Below, piece after piece: positions 55,101 to 60,314 of a DNA stretch of 64,000 nt; position 1 is the first letter of the stretch, and each line of letters starts with the position of its first letter. The notes beneath the pieces were generated by a model. It was not told the DNA's origin. It saw only the letters and a list, made by a program, of their open reading frames with translations, and searched no databases. Source of the stretch: Taeniopygia guttata (taxonomy: Eukaryota > Chordata > Aves > Passeriformes > Estrildidae); the NCBI RefSeq assembly GCF_048771995.1, contig NC_133026.1:101959001-102023000 (forward strand). Direction: 5' to 3'. The translations under genes were made by a program, and so were the position numbers.

Positions 55101-58100
55101 AATTCCTGTCTTTCACAGTATAAAGTAAAAACATGACCTACAACCTCAGACATTTTGGTACTTGAGTCCTATTGCATTCAAACAGAAATAAGGCACCTAA
55201 AATATCTCTGAAAGACTGGGTTTACCTGTCTTTAGATTAAAGCATATTTTTAATACATGCTTTTAGAGAGTAGGTTTTGTCGCCTTCCTCCTTGTTGCAG
55301 CCGATTATATTAATGAGGATTCCAGTGATAGGATAATGTTTCTCATAGAATTGTAGAATGTTCTGATTTGGAAGGGATCCTTAAGGGTCATCGAAGTCCA
55401 ACTCCTGGCCCTGCACAGGACACCCCAAGAGTCACATCATGTGACTGAAGCTTTGTCCAAATGCCTCTTGAACTCTGTCAGGCTGGTGCTGTGAACACTT
55501 CCCTGGGGAACCGGTTCCAGTGCCCAACCACCTTCTGGAGTGATTCAGATAAATCATTTTGATGAAGAGAACTTGCAAAATGTCCTAAAAATTTTTTGAT
55601 TACTCATTAATTTGATGCAGCACATTTGGGATGTTTTTACTGTTGGGTGTATCCCGGCTCACAGTCAAGCAAATAAAGTTCTTCCTGTATGTTATAGACA
55701 GTGTATACTCTGCTTCTAAACAATTTGATTTTGACTCTTTAGACTTTATGTGCCTTACATAATTACAGGTAATACTAGAAATTTAATTACGTAAATATTT
55801 TAGATTCTGCTGTGTTTTGTTCAGATAATATTTTGTCTACAATAAGATCAGGTGAATCCATAAGAGAGTATTGCAGCAGTTTATACTAAACTGTCTCTTA
55901 TGTCTCCATATGCTTAGGTTAGTCACAGTATTCCTGCCTGCATTGGTAGCATGACAATTAATGGCAATCAACTGGACAATGAGAGTTCTGTCTCTATCTT
56001 TGCTGTGAATAAATGCTATGAAACAGTGCAGGATGGTACTTTCTTTGATGGAAGTGGCTTTGCTGCTCTTGGTAAGTGTCATTAAATGAAAAGAGTGCCT
56101 TACTGAATTAAAGTTAAGGAAAACATACTCCTTTCAGGTCTTACTGGAACTGTGTGTAATTAACTGACTCCTCACACAGTGAGTGCATGCCCTGCATATG
56201 GATTTCTGAGTCCTTTTACTTCATTCATCCAAAAGTGGTCATTTCTGCAAAGGGCTATCTTGCACAAAGAAAAGAGATAATGATTTTAGCACTGGGAAAA
56301 AAATGAACTACATCTTTATTAGCTAAGACTATCCATGCTCATGATGTTAAGGTCTGATAAAGAATATGAAGACAAAAGATTGTGAAGTAACACGAAGGAT
56401 TACATTTGTGCTCTTTACTGTTTCCTAGAGATGAGATAGAATGGATTAAATCTGAATTACTGAAAAAAACCTTACTTGGGAAGTTATCTTTTTCAGTAAA
56501 AAATGGGAATTATGACTTTGGAAAACTTAGTTTCCAGAGGTTTTGCAAGGTCATGTACCAGCAGCATAATTAACAAGTCTTTTAGACCTTTTAGTGGTAA
56601 TGTATATATTTAACTCTGTACTGTGGGTTGCAAGTCTTCTGCTAGAAGCTTCTAACTTATTTTCAGCCAGAGAAGGCTACAAAGTGCGGTCTGACGTGAA
56701 CATCACCCTGGAATTCCGCACAACAGCGGTGCACGGCGTTCTGCTCGGCGTCAGCAGCACCAAGGTTGACGCGATTGGGCTGGAAATTGTACATGGCAAG
56801 GTAGGCTGCCCTGTGCAGGCACACTGATTTCACAGGGCTTGTTTGAAACTGGGAGGCTAGAACCCTTGGAATGCATGGAATAATGCACCAGTGAAGTGTC
56901 ATGGAGGAAACCTTCCACAGAACAAATATGTGACAGACTTTGTCTCGAGGTTTCTCACTGCCATCGTATGATAAAATATGTGATTAGCAGAAGTCACTGG
57001 AAGGTTTTGGATTTTTAATTAGTGTAATTTATGTAGTGTGCAGCCACTCTGACCTCCTGTACTATATACCATGTATTTTAGATCAAATATATATCTTTTT
57101 TATTGCTTTATACTTTTTCTGCCATAAAGCTATTCTTGTCCTTGAGAAAAATATTGCATGTACAATGCACACTGTTTTGTAACCTCTTCTTCAATATTCA
57201 TGAGCAATTAACTCATTCTCTACTTGTACTGGCCATTATGCTCCATAAACCTTTTAACAATCAATATACATAGCTCTCCAGTCTTGTCTTGCATAAAAAA
57301 ATATACACTTGATTGCTTTTAAGTATTTGTTTTTTCAGAAATGGCTCATTTTTTATTAAAAGCTTCCTAGCTGGAGACAGTGTTAAATATCACTGTTCCT
57401 GTGGGACGTACTTTCCCAGTTAATACTTACATATTAATCCTCACTGCAGAGTTGAGGAAATGTCTGCTGCTTTGAAAAATAAATACATGAAAAAAATCAA
57501 TGCATTTATTGGCCATGACAAGTGCTTTCAGGCTATTCTTCTTTCTCTTCAGTTATATACAGTGATTCTTCTTTAAGATCTGAAGTCGCAGGTTCTATGG
57601 AAAATGTCTTGATTTGTATTTGTAAGAAACATTGAAATCCCTAGTGAAGTGTATCAATGGACCATTGCATAGGTAGACCTTGTTGTTTTAAATTTTAAAA
57701 AACACTTTAGTAAGGATCTACTCTACCTATCAAAGTAAATATTCACCATACATATTGCCAAACATTTAAAATGGAAATCTCTGCACCACTGTGATTGTGC
57801 TTTTATCTAGTCAGATTAGTTCATGTATTCTTACTTTATATCTTCATTGGCATCTGGCTGTTTGTACAGGTTTTATTCCATGTCAACAATGGAGCTGGCA
57901 GAATAACGGCTACATACGAACCAAGAGGCACAAATAGCTTGTGTGATGGGAAATGGCACAAGCTTCAAGCAAACAAAAGCAAACATCACATTTCACTGAT
58001 AATTGATGGCAATTTGGTTCACACTGATAATCCCTACGTCCACTCAACATCTGCAGATACGAACAATCCCATTTATGTTGGAGGTTATCCTGGTAGGTAC

Positions 58101-58709
58101 AATAATATTTCCCTTTCCTTCTGTCCCTCCTGTGCTTACTCTCACAAGAGTGACTCTTAACATGTGCTCCTTTTTGGTTTGCCATGGGAATTGTGACTGT
58201 GTACAGCTCAGCTGTTGCTTCATATTCTTCTAGTTTCTATTTTAACTTAAGAAACAGCCATGCAGAGGGGCTTTCTCCTCTGTTTTTCCCTCTCATCTTC
58301 ATTGACCCCTGGGAAGAACTATTTCTGCAAACTCTGCCGAGTTTTTGCTGTGCATGGCATATGCTTGAAAAGAGCAATGACTGTCTGTGTTGGGATGTCA
58401 CAGTTCATACAAACATGAATGGAACTTGATGCTCCTCAGGTGTTGGTTTTATCTCTTTCAGGGGGGGAAATTTTTTAATAGCCTGGATCTTTGTATTTTT
58501 TTCAGTTTGGTGGAAATAGATTTTATGTATTTCCTGCTTGTTTTTCAGCTGATGTCAAGCAAAACTGCCTCACAAGCAAGAGTTCATTCCGTGGCTGTTT
58601 GAGGAACCTTGTTTTGACCAAGGGCCAACATACAGAATTGTTTGACTTTAGCAGAGCTTTTGACCTGCGTGGAGTGTTTCCTCATTCCTGCCCTGGGGCT
58701 GAGCACTGA
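2782..58709 (+). CDS. LAMA1: LAMA1, laminin subunit alpha-1 (53 exons, 5' end outside the window)
   Basis: This is the alpha chain of laminin-111-type heterotrimers, a secreted basement-membrane protein. It pairs with beta and gamma chains through its coiled coil and binds integrins, alpha-dystroglycan, heparin and sulfatides through its G domains. The 53 exons listed separately join in phase without a stop to 2,615 residues. Approximate order in this partial protein: end of an LE repeat and L4a 1-250, LE array 250-690, L4b 690-900, last LE repeats 900-1085, coiled coil 1086-1650, LG1 1650-1830, LG2 1831-2015, LG3 2016-2215, linker, LG4 2240-2430, LG5 2430-2612. The IKVAV motif at the rod/LG1 junction, an AG73-like motif in LG4 and an SCPG-type C-terminus favour alpha-1 over alpha-2. 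The human protein is about 3,075 residues, so roughly the first 480 are missing here because the window starts late. The gene looks intact; nothing suggests a pseudogene. Promoter and start codon are not in the window. Confidence 0.96.
3884..4057 (+). CDS. LAMA1: LAMA1 window exon 2: start of L4a
   Basis: Phase-0 exon of 58 codons containing [10 protein letters not shown] and [13 protein letters not shown], the opening strands of the laminin IV domain. The acceptor is attgtag; the later ttcag at 3886-3890 would break the frame. Donor gtaagt. Confidence 0.93.
4537..5110 (-). mobile_element. CR1 LINE 3' fragment
   Basis: Starts with the reverse complement of the CR1 3' end (AGAATCACAGAATAGCTGAG, then GTTGGAAGGGACCTCTGG). 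It extends through the 3' end of ORF2-type sequence (GCTGTGGCCTCACCAGTG). The 5' limit is approximate. Lies in the intron between window exons 2 and 3. Confidence 0.9.
5664..5765 (+). CDS. LAMA1: LAMA1 window exon 3: L4a core
   Basis: Short symmetric exon of 34 codons ([17 protein letters not shown]). Phase 0 at both ends, so skipping it would keep the frame. Acceptor tgtttcag, donor gtggat. Confidence 0.93.
6477..6688 (+). CDS. LAMA1: LAMA1 window exon 4: L4a core
   Basis: 212 nt, phase 0 to phase 2. It contains [15 protein letters not shown] and [18 protein letters not shown]; the NVT triplet is a candidate N-glycosylation site. Donor gtaagt. Confidence 0.94.
7349..7457 (+). mobile_element. 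tRNA-Ile/CR1 composite SINE, TguSINE1-like
   Basis: The left part reads TAGAGCATGGTGCTAATAAC followed by AGATTCAAATCCC, matching the D-stem, anticodon loop and B box of tRNA-Ile(AAT). The right part, GAGCTGGACTTGATGATCC to ATTCTGTGAAT, is a CR1 3' tail. This structure is that of TguSINE1, a family described from zebra finch and reported in passerines. The A-box side is diverged or truncated. Confidence 0.75.
7841..7952 (+). CDS. LAMA1: LAMA1 window exon 5: end of L4a, return to LE
   Basis: 112 nt completing L4a ([16 protein letters not shown]) and re-entering an LE repeat with [13 protein letters not shown]. Acceptor ccctag, donor gtaacc. Confidence 0.93.
8860..8970 (+). CDS. LAMA1: LAMA1 window exon 6: LE repeat
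   Basis: 37 codons, phase 0 at both ends ([19 protein letters not shown] and [11 protein letters not shown]), typical cysteine spacing of laminin EGF repeats. Acceptor ttttcag, donor gtaagt. Confidence 0.93.
9690..9817 (+). CDS. LAMA1: LAMA1 window exon 7: LE repeat
   Basis: 128 nt reading [20 protein letters not shown], then [16 protein letters not shown] is a possible glycosylation site. Ends after two codon bases at gtaagc. Confidence 0.93.
10419..10505 (+). CDS. LAMA1: LAMA1 window exon 8: LE repeat
   Basis: 87 nt ([18 protein letters not shown]). Acceptor aatag, donor gtatgt. It has the same length and phases as window exon 21, as expected from duplication of LE-pair exons inside the gene. 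Confidence 0.92.
10755..10966 (+). CDS. LAMA1: LAMA1 window exon 9: two LE repeats
   Basis: 212 nt containing [16 protein letters not shown] and [16 protein letters not shown]. Acceptor atgcag, donor gtaagt. Confidence 0.94.
11481..11587 (+). CDS. LAMA1: LAMA1 window exon 10: LE repeat
   Basis: 107 nt ([20 protein letters not shown]), entering after one codon base and ending at phase 0. Acceptor cacaag, donor gtaagc. Confidence 0.92.
12517..12697 (+). CDS. LAMA1: LAMA1 window exon 11: LE repeats
   Basis: 181 nt: [17 protein letters not shown], then [20 protein letters not shown]. The second part closely resembles the equivalent alpha-1 repeat in mammals. Donor gtaagc. Confidence 0.94.
13968..14104 (+). 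CDS. LAMA1: LAMA1 window exon 12: LE repeat
   Basis: 137 nt: [17 protein letters not shown], then [20 protein letters not shown]. Acceptor cttgcag, donor gtatgg. Confidence 0.94.
14105..16718 (+). other. LAMA1: LAMA1 intron, no further feature seen
   Basis: 2.6 kb of AT-rich sequence between window exons 12 and 13. I found no CR1, SINE, tandem repeat or coding-like stretch in it. Confidence 0.7.
16719..16955 (+). CDS. LAMA1: LAMA1 window exon 13: LE repeats before L4b
   Basis: The longest coding exon seen, 79 codons, phase 0 at both ends. It reads [15 protein letters not shown] and [18 protein letters not shown]. The acceptor is ctaag, an uncommon AAG type. Donor gtaccg. Confidence 0.93.
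18035..18178 (+). CDS. LAMA1: LAMA1 window exon 14: LE repeat leading into L4b
   Basis: 48 codons ([18 protein letters not shown] then [19 protein letters not shown]). It is the counterpart of window exon 1 and opens the second L4 domain. Mouse alpha-1 is reported to carry RGD in this repeat; here the residues are SANN, so there is no RGD. Confidence 0.94.
18515..18694 (+). CDS. LAMA1: LAMA1 window exon 15: start of L4b
   Basis: 60 codons, symmetric phase 0 ([18 protein letters not shown], ending [13 protein letters not shown]). Acceptor gttgcag, donor gtaaga. Confidence 0.94.
19299..19484 (+). CDS. LAMA1: LAMA1 window exon 16: L4b core
   Basis: 62 codons, symmetric phase 0 ([19 protein letters not shown], then [13 protein letters not shown]). 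Acceptor aaacag, donor gtaagc. Confidence 0.94.
19601..19728 (+). CDS. LAMA1: LAMA1 window exon 17: L4b core
   Basis: 128 nt ([19 protein letters not shown], then [18 protein letters not shown]). Acceptor cactag, donor gtaaag, ending after two codon bases. Confidence 0.94.
20485..20550. repeat. 33-bp tandem duplication
   Basis: Two adjacent 33-bp copies, 20485-20517 and 20518-20550, each containing CTTGCAT and GTGGGTTTGGGAAGT, with a few mismatches. Confidence 0.9.
20777..20897 (+). CDS. LAMA1: LAMA1 window exon 18: end of L4b, return to LE
   Basis: 121 nt ([15 protein letters not shown] then [13 protein letters not shown]). Acceptor cttgtag, donor gtactg. A 23-base A run starts 46 nt after the donor. 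Confidence 0.93.
20944..20966. repeat. A23 homopolymer
   Basis: Uninterrupted run of 23 A in the intron after window exon 18. No mobile element is visible upstream of it, because the exon lies there. Confidence 0.95.
21094..21231 (+). CDS. LAMA1: LAMA1 window exon 19: LE repeat
   Basis: 46 codons, phase 0 at both ends ([15 protein letters not shown], then [18 protein letters not shown]). Acceptor aactag, donor gtatgt. Confidence 0.93.
22893..23014 (+). CDS. LAMA1: LAMA1 window exon 20: LE repeat
   Basis: 122 nt ([20 protein letters not shown] then [14 protein letters not shown]). Acceptor tctcag, donor gtaacc. Confidence 0.93.
23877..23963 (+). CDS. LAMA1: LAMA1 window exon 21: LE repeat
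   Basis: 87 nt ([18 protein letters not shown]). It shares FSPTC, length and phases with window exon 8. Acceptor ccctag, donor gtgagt. Confidence 0.93.
24184..24636 (+). mobile_element. CR1 LINE 3' fragment next to an exon
   Basis: Sense-orientation CR1 with ORF2 C-terminal remnants ([11 protein letters not shown] and LREFGLFSL) and an intact 3' end, ATTCTGTGATTCTGTGAT. Its end is 26 nt before window exon 22, so it supplies the region where a branch point would normally lie. Confidence 0.92.
24663..24856 (+). CDS. LAMA1: LAMA1 window exon 22: last LE repeats
   Basis: 194 nt ([16 protein letters not shown], then [20 protein letters not shown]). It is strongly CpG-rich, with about 11 CG dinucleotides between 24699 and 24800, unlike most other exons. 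A CR1 element ends 26 nt before the exon. Donor gtaggt after one codon base; the frame requires this GT and not the one at 24861. Confidence 0.93.
25822..25964 (+). CDS. LAMA1: LAMA1 window exon 23: start of the coiled-coil rod
   Basis: 143 nt ([16 protein letters not shown] then [17 protein letters not shown]). The CDDxC pair corresponds to the cysteines at the top of the laminin rod that form interchain disulfides. A 15-base T run forms the acceptor tract. Confidence 0.93.
25965..28863 (+). other. LAMA1: Longest intron wholly inside the window
   Basis: 2.9 kb between window exons 23 and 24. It holds the compound microsatellite and an 11-bp tandem pair (TATAGTAAGTT) at 27311-27332. Otherwise nothing recognisable. 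Confidence 0.75.
28107..28160. repeat. Compound microsatellite (TG)n ... (CA)n(TA)n
   Basis: A TG run, a short spacer, six CA units, then about 14 TA units. The TG and CA arms can pair with each other. Confidence 0.95.
28864..28962 (+). CDS. LAMA1: LAMA1 window exon 24: coiled coil
   Basis: 33 codons, symmetric phase 0 ([20 protein letters not shown]). Low similarity to mammals is expected in the rod. The assignment rests on splice sites, phase and position. Donor gtaggt. Confidence 0.88.
29938..30049 (+). CDS. LAMA1: LAMA1 window exon 25: coiled coil
   Basis: 112 nt ([18 protein letters not shown] then [10 protein letters not shown]), a charged heptad-like sequence. Acceptor attctag, donor gtatcc. 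Confidence 0.9.
30238..30400 (+). CDS. LAMA1: LAMA1 window exon 26: coiled coil
   Basis: 163 nt ([17 protein letters not shown] then [17 protein letters not shown]), with NET and NAT glycosylation motifs. Acceptor actcag, donor gtaagc. Confidence 0.9.
30401..32719 (+). other. LAMA1: LAMA1 intron, no further feature seen
   Basis: 2.3 kb of AT-rich sequence between window exons 26 and 27. No repeat family or conserved open frame recognised. Confidence 0.7.
32720..32930 (+). CDS. LAMA1: LAMA1 window exon 27: coiled coil
   Basis: 211 nt ([20 protein letters not shown] then [18 protein letters not shown]), a clear heptad-rich rod segment matching the mammalian AAEDLLSQ region. Donor gtaaga. Confidence 0.93.
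33161..33277 (+). CDS. LAMA1: LAMA1 window exon 28: coiled coil
   Basis: 39 codons, symmetric phase 0 ([20 protein letters not shown]). Acceptor gctatag, donor gtaagt. Confidence 0.91.
33370..33533 (+). CDS. LAMA1: LAMA1 window exon 29: coiled coil
   Basis: 164 nt ([19 protein letters not shown] then [18 protein letters not shown]), one of the best conserved rod segments. The preceding intron is only 92 nt. Donor gtgatc, a weak +3 to +6 match. Confidence 0.94.
34149..34287 (+). CDS. LAMA1: LAMA1 window exon 30: coiled coil
   Basis: 139 nt ([17 protein letters not shown] then [17 protein letters not shown]). NLT and NTT are candidate glycosylation sites. Acceptor attcag, donor gtaagt. Confidence 0.92.
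35474..35567 (+). CDS. LAMA1: LAMA1 window exon 31: coiled coil
   Basis: 94 nt ([19 protein letters not shown] then [10 protein letters not shown]). Acceptor ttttag, donor gtaaat after one codon base. Confidence 0.88.
36688..36804 (+). CDS. LAMA1: LAMA1 window exon 32: coiled coil
   Basis: 117 nt ([19 protein letters not shown] then [14 protein letters not shown]). Acceptor caacag, donor gtaagt after one codon base. Confidence 0.91.
36805..38220 (+). other. LAMA1: LAMA1 intron with a GC-richer patch
   Basis: Mostly AT-rich. About 37700-38000 is richer in GC and could be an old repeat of a family I do not recognise. Confidence 0.5.
38221..38403 (+). CDS. LAMA1: LAMA1 window exon 33: coiled coil
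   Basis: 183 nt ([20 protein letters not shown] then [19 protein letters not shown]), matching the mammalian NTSASLSRVNTTLRET segment. Acceptor tttcag, donor gtaagt. Confidence 0.93.
38681..38835 (+). CDS. LAMA1: LAMA1 window exon 34: end of coiled coil
   Basis: 155 nt ([19 protein letters not shown] then [15 protein letters not shown]). The rod C-terminus is nearly invariant in alpha-1 and is needed for trimer registration next to LG1-3. It ends exactly one residue before IKVAV. Donor gtaagt. Confidence 0.95.
39752..39814 (+). repeat. G-rich tract with two quadruplex motifs
   Basis: The first motif, 39752-39775, is GGGGTGGGGAGTGGGGG, then TTAAGGG. The second, 39795-39814, has G-runs of 7, 7 and 4 separated by single bases. 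Both fit four G3 tracts with short loops on the coding strand. Confidence 0.85.
40662..40805 (+). CDS. LAMA1: LAMA1 window exon 35: IKVAV and start of LG1
   Basis: 48 codons, symmetric phase 0. It opens with [16 protein letters not shown], the bioactive alpha-1 motif, and ends in the LG1 strand [10 protein letters not shown]. The acceptor tract is CT-rich with an eight-C run. Confidence 0.96.
41136..41640 (-). mobile_element. CR1 LINE 3' fragment
   Basis: Begins with reverse-complement CR1 3' end (CACAGAATCACAGAG). The minus strand still encodes [19 protein letters not shown] and [18 protein letters not shown], typical of the CR1 ORF2 C-terminus. Inserted between window exons 35 and 36. Confidence 0.92.
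41815..41879. repeat. 23-bp direct repeat with internal palindrome
   Basis: Copies at 41815-41837 and 41857-41879 differ by one base (ATTCAGCTAC, T or G, TGCATATAACCT). The spacer holds AACCTGAA ... TTCAGGTT, an inverted repeat. Confidence 0.9.
42046..42179 (+). CDS. LAMA1: LAMA1 window exon 36: LG1
   Basis: 134 nt ([19 protein letters not shown] then WHRIHAT), the DLGSGS calcium-site region of LG1. Acceptor tttcag, donor gtaatt. Confidence 0.95.
42357..42507 (+). CDS. LAMA1: LAMA1 window exon 37: LG1
   Basis: 151 nt ([16 protein letters not shown] then [14 protein letters not shown]). Acceptor ggcag. The donor is gttaaa, a weak consensus, but frame and homology place it here. Confidence 0.94.
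43027..43151 (+). CDS. LAMA1: LAMA1 window exon 38: end of LG1
   Basis: 125 nt ([19 protein letters not shown] then [15 protein letters not shown]). It holds the LG1 disulfide cysteines. Acceptor ttatag, donor gtattg. Confidence 0.95.
43801..44110 (+). mobile_element. CR1 LINE 3' fragment
   Basis: Sense CR1 with GTTCAAGGCCAGGTTGGATG and the 3' sequence TAAGGTCCCTCCCAACTCAA. The terminal repeat has decayed to TATTCTACAA. Between window exons 38 and 39. Confidence 0.88.
44199..44349 (+). CDS. LAMA1: LAMA1 window exon 39: LG2
   Basis: 151 nt ([19 protein letters not shown] then [15 protein letters not shown]). A CR1 fragment ends 89 nt upstream. Acceptor ctgtag, donor gtaaga. Confidence 0.95.
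45451..45595 (+). CDS. LAMA1: LAMA1 window exon 40: LG2
   Basis: 145 nt ([20 protein letters not shown] then [17 protein letters not shown]). Acceptor tctcag, donor gtaggc. Confidence 0.95.
46212..46353 (+). CDS. LAMA1: LAMA1 window exon 41: LG2
   Basis: 142 nt ([19 protein letters not shown] then [14 protein letters not shown]). Acceptor tttgcag, donor gtaaag. Confidence 0.95.
46897..46945. repeat. Perfect 23-bp inverted repeat, 3-nt loop
   Basis: Arms 46897-46919 and 46923-46945 are exactly complementary around a central AAA. The left arm includes TTTCTTCCACTGTGAAAG. Lies in the intron between window exons 41 and 42. Confidence 0.93.
47396..47510 (+). CDS. LAMA1: LAMA1 window exon 42: end of LG2
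   Basis: 115 nt ([18 protein letters not shown] then [11 protein letters not shown]). It carries the closing LG2 cysteines. Acceptor tttcag, donor gtagga. Confidence 0.95.
47697..47867 (+). CDS. LAMA1: LAMA1 window exon 43: LG3, with RQRR site and GC donor
   Basis: 57 codons, symmetric phase 0 ([19 protein letters not shown] then [14 protein letters not shown]). It ends [10 protein letters not shown]. The donor at 47868 is gcaagt, a GC donor; the nearest GT, at 47872, would shift the frame. The human protein as I recall it has EKRGDREEAHV here, so the basic motif is not shared. Confidence 0.94.
48294..48445 (+). CDS. LAMA1: LAMA1 window exon 44: LG3
   Basis: 152 nt ([19 protein letters not shown] then [15 protein letters not shown]). 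Acceptor ctacag, donor gtacat. Confidence 0.95.
48935..49120 (+). CDS. LAMA1: LAMA1 window exon 45: LG3
   Basis: 186 nt ([18 protein letters not shown] then [14 protein letters not shown]). Acceptor tttcag, donor gtaagt. Confidence 0.95.
49583..49742 (+). CDS. LAMA1: LAMA1 window exon 46: end of LG3 and LG3-LG4 linker
   Basis: 160 nt ([19 protein letters not shown] then a proline-rich linker). The linker is divergent, as in other alpha chains. Acceptor atacag, donor gtacgt. Confidence 0.93.
49894..50392 (-). mobile_element. Solo LTR of an ERVK-like endogenous retrovirus, antisense
   Basis: A 499-bp element with near-perfect inverted ends, TGTAGGAAAGG and CCTTTCCAACA (10 of 11 paired). It is flanked by six-base duplications ACTAAC (49888-49893) and ATTAAC (50393-50398) with one mismatch; six-base target duplications are typical of ERVK. 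On the minus strand an AATAAA lies at 49972-49977 with short R-U5-like sequence after it, and the U3 holds imperfect repeats of CTCTTGGAACTTCC. No gag, pol or env sequence is attached. It sits in the intron between window exons 46 and 47, opposite to LAMA1. Confidence 0.85.
51360..51472 (+). CDS. LAMA1: LAMA1 window exon 47: start of LG4
   Basis: 113 nt ([20 protein letters not shown] then [11 protein letters not shown]). The acceptor is a TAGCAG tandem, so the exon may instead begin at 51357, adding one Gln; both keep the frame. Donor gtgagt. Confidence 0.92.
52527..52716 (+). CDS. LAMA1: LAMA1 window exon 48: LG4
   Basis: 190 nt ([19 protein letters not shown] then [13 protein letters not shown]). 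With the last codons of the previous exon it forms an [12 protein letters not shown] segment, equivalent to the mouse AG73 syndecan/heparin-binding peptide. Donor gtaggt. Confidence 0.95.
52717..54649 (+). other. LAMA1: LAMA1 intron, no further feature seen
   Basis: 1.9 kb within LG4. Several short open frames occur on both strands, but none has splice sites or recognisable similarity, and I see no repeat family. Confidence 0.65.
54650..54808 (+). CDS. LAMA1: LAMA1 window exon 49: LG4
   Basis: 53 codons, symmetric phase 0 ([19 protein letters not shown] then [16 protein letters not shown]). The basic KRKG segment lies in the dystroglycan/heparin-binding face known from alpha-1 LG4. Acceptor ttccag, donor gtaaga. 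Confidence 0.95.
55343..55540 (-). mobile_element. CR1 LINE 3' fragment
   Basis: Begins CATAGAATTGTAGAATGTTC, then GGAAGGGATCCTTAAGGGTC, and continues to CCAGTGCCCAACCACC, the antisense 3' part of CR1. Diverged, so an older copy. Confidence 0.87.
55918..56071 (+). CDS. LAMA1: LAMA1 window exon 50: end of LG4, start of LG5
   Basis: 154 nt ([20 protein letters not shown] then [12 protein letters not shown]). Acceptor gcttag, donor gtaagt. Confidence 0.95.
56667..56800 (+). CDS. LAMA1: LAMA1 window exon 51: LG5
   Basis: 134 nt ([20 protein letters not shown] then [18 protein letters not shown]). It is CpG-rich, about 10 CGs, unlike the surrounding AT-rich DNA. Acceptor tttcag, donor gtaggc. 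Confidence 0.96.
56801..57869 (+). other. LAMA1: LAMA1 intron within LG5, no further feature seen
   Basis: 1.07 kb of AT-rich DNA with T runs. No repeat or coding-like stretch recognised. Confidence 0.7.
57870..58092 (+). CDS. LAMA1: LAMA1 window exon 52: LG5
   Basis: 223 nt ([20 protein letters not shown] then [16 protein letters not shown]), nearly identical to mammalian alpha-1. Acceptor gtacag, donor gtaggt. Confidence 0.97.
58549..58709 (+). CDS. LAMA1: LAMA1 window exon 53: end of LG5 and stop codon
   Basis: 161 nt ([20 protein letters not shown] then [19 protein letters not shown]). It holds the last LG5 disulfide cysteines and ends in TGA at 58707-58709. Acceptor tttcag. Confidence 0.97.
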
Positions 58710-59130
58710 ACTGTAGCAAAGCCTGTCTGGATTGAGAGAGGGTTTGTTGGTTTTTTGTTTTTTGATTTTTTTTTTGTTGATCTGTTATTTTGCATTCTCA
58801 TTTTGTAATGAAAAGAAGAACTGATAAGAACCTGCATCTATTTGATTTTTCTGGTTGTTTTCCAACTCAGGTCATTTATTTTTTTAATCAGCAGCTCCAT
58901 GTCTGCATTTTAACTAAATGGTTTTAAACAAAAAATACCTCTACGACAATTTTACTGGCATTAATTGAGTATTTTTGTTTTGGTAAGTTTTATTAATCAG
59001 TGTTTAGAGTATATTTTCTTTTGATTACTTGACAGTACTTCATTTTATTGTGCGTTGGTGGTTTTGTAAGAAGGTAATAATTTTGGACCACATAATAAAA
59101 CTACAATAAACTGCATTATTTTATGTAGTT
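58710..59130 (+). other. LAMA1: LAMA1 3' untranslated region
   Basis: AT- and T-rich sequence directly after the stop codon, running to about 20 nt beyond two clustered poly(A) signals. The end is inferred from the signals. Confidence 0.75.
59094..59110 (+). promoter_or_regulatory. LAMA1: Two AATAAA poly(A) signals of LAMA1
   Basis: Canonical AATAAA at 59094-59099 and again at 59105-59110, followed by T-rich sequence and GTTCAGTTGTCC, a plausible downstream element. Confidence 0.75.
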
Positions 59131-59199
59131 CAGTTGTCCATGTATTTTAGTTAGAAGAAAAAGAGCTGGTAGGCTGAGAAGTTACAAGTATGCTCACCA

Positions 59200-59272
59200 C
59201 AGGGGGATTGGGATTAGATAATCTTAAAGGCTTCTTCCAATCCGGGCCATTATATGGCTCTGATTATATGAA
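59200..59272 (+). mobile_element. CR1 LINE 3' tail remnant
   Basis: GGGGGATTGGGATTAGATAA followed by CTTAAAGGCTTCTTCCAATC and a decayed terminal repeat. A short old sense copy just beyond the LAMA1 poly(A) site. Confidence 0.7.
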
Positions 59273-60300
59273 ATGTAAGTGGACATAGCCCAGCAGAGGG
59301 AGCAGGAGACTGAGTAAAGGCATAATTTTGAAGGTCTCAGATTCAGTTTAATGAATAGAATTGTCTTAGTTACACATCATAGGGTAGCTCCAGCTCTTTT
59401 TCCTTGTGCCTTACTATCCAGTGCTTCTGACACTCATTATAGATACATTGGCTAGATGGATTATGTTCCTGTTTGTGCTTTCATGGACTCAGCTTCAGGA
59501 CAAGCAGCATCTCTACAGCACAGAGATGCCTGTGAAATGATGTGTTGCTGAAGAAACAATTTGGGTCTTATTTGGGAAAAATTATGTATTTTGGCAGTGC
59601 AAACTGTTGAATCATTCTTTGGAAAACAGTATTTCTCATGGACACTGGGAGGCAGTTTTGAGGCCAGCCTGCAGTTTTATCTTTGTCTTTTCTTACTATG
59701 TCTGCCTCAGTTTCTAAAATGAGTCTTCCAGTAGTTGTTCTTGAGCCAGGTTTGAGGGATGTGTGCTCAATCTCAATCAAGTAAGGACATCCATTCATCA
59801 ACTGGCCAGATTACTGAGCAGTGACAAATGTGTCCCATACTTTAATATGCATCTATAATAAACATAGTTCTTTGCAAGTTACTCCCATCTCCCTTTTTTT
59901 TTTCTCTTTGAACTAGCAGTACTCCTGTTTGTTCTTTACTATTTTATTTGGCTTTTACTATGCACTTGTACTATTTGTTCTAATGTTAGTTTTTTCTCTA
60001 TGTATTTTGTGCTAGTTTTAAAAATCCTGGCTGAAATGAAACTCCAAAGCAGTTTGCCATTGCTTTCAATGAGGCAGGATTCCAAGCAATGTGTTCTGTA
60101 CATTGCATAGAGGTAATCCAAGGGAATAGCTCCTGGAGCAAAGAGCTCCTCCACTTCAGCAAGGGTGGCAGAATGTGATCCTCTCTTCAGGTGGTATTGA
60201 GGTGCCTCAGTTACAGCTGTTCAGGTGCTGTAACAACACAGTTGCTTTTAAAAGTTTTTAAGCTGCTTTTCTGCCCCCTGCTTCTATCCAAAATACACGT
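59273..60300. other. Intergenic DNA downstream of LAMA1
   Basis: No coding exon, RNA gene or repeat family recognised between the CR1 remnant and the AT-rich block that follows. Confidence 0.6.
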
Positions 60301-60314
60301 GTTTAGATTTGAAG

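Noticed and set aside
2782..58709. Assignment to LAMA2
   Set aside because: IKVAV, the AG73-like segment and the LG5 C-terminus match alpha-1. The compact size, about 56 kb for 53 exons, also suits LAMA1, as LAMA2 is several hundred kb in human.
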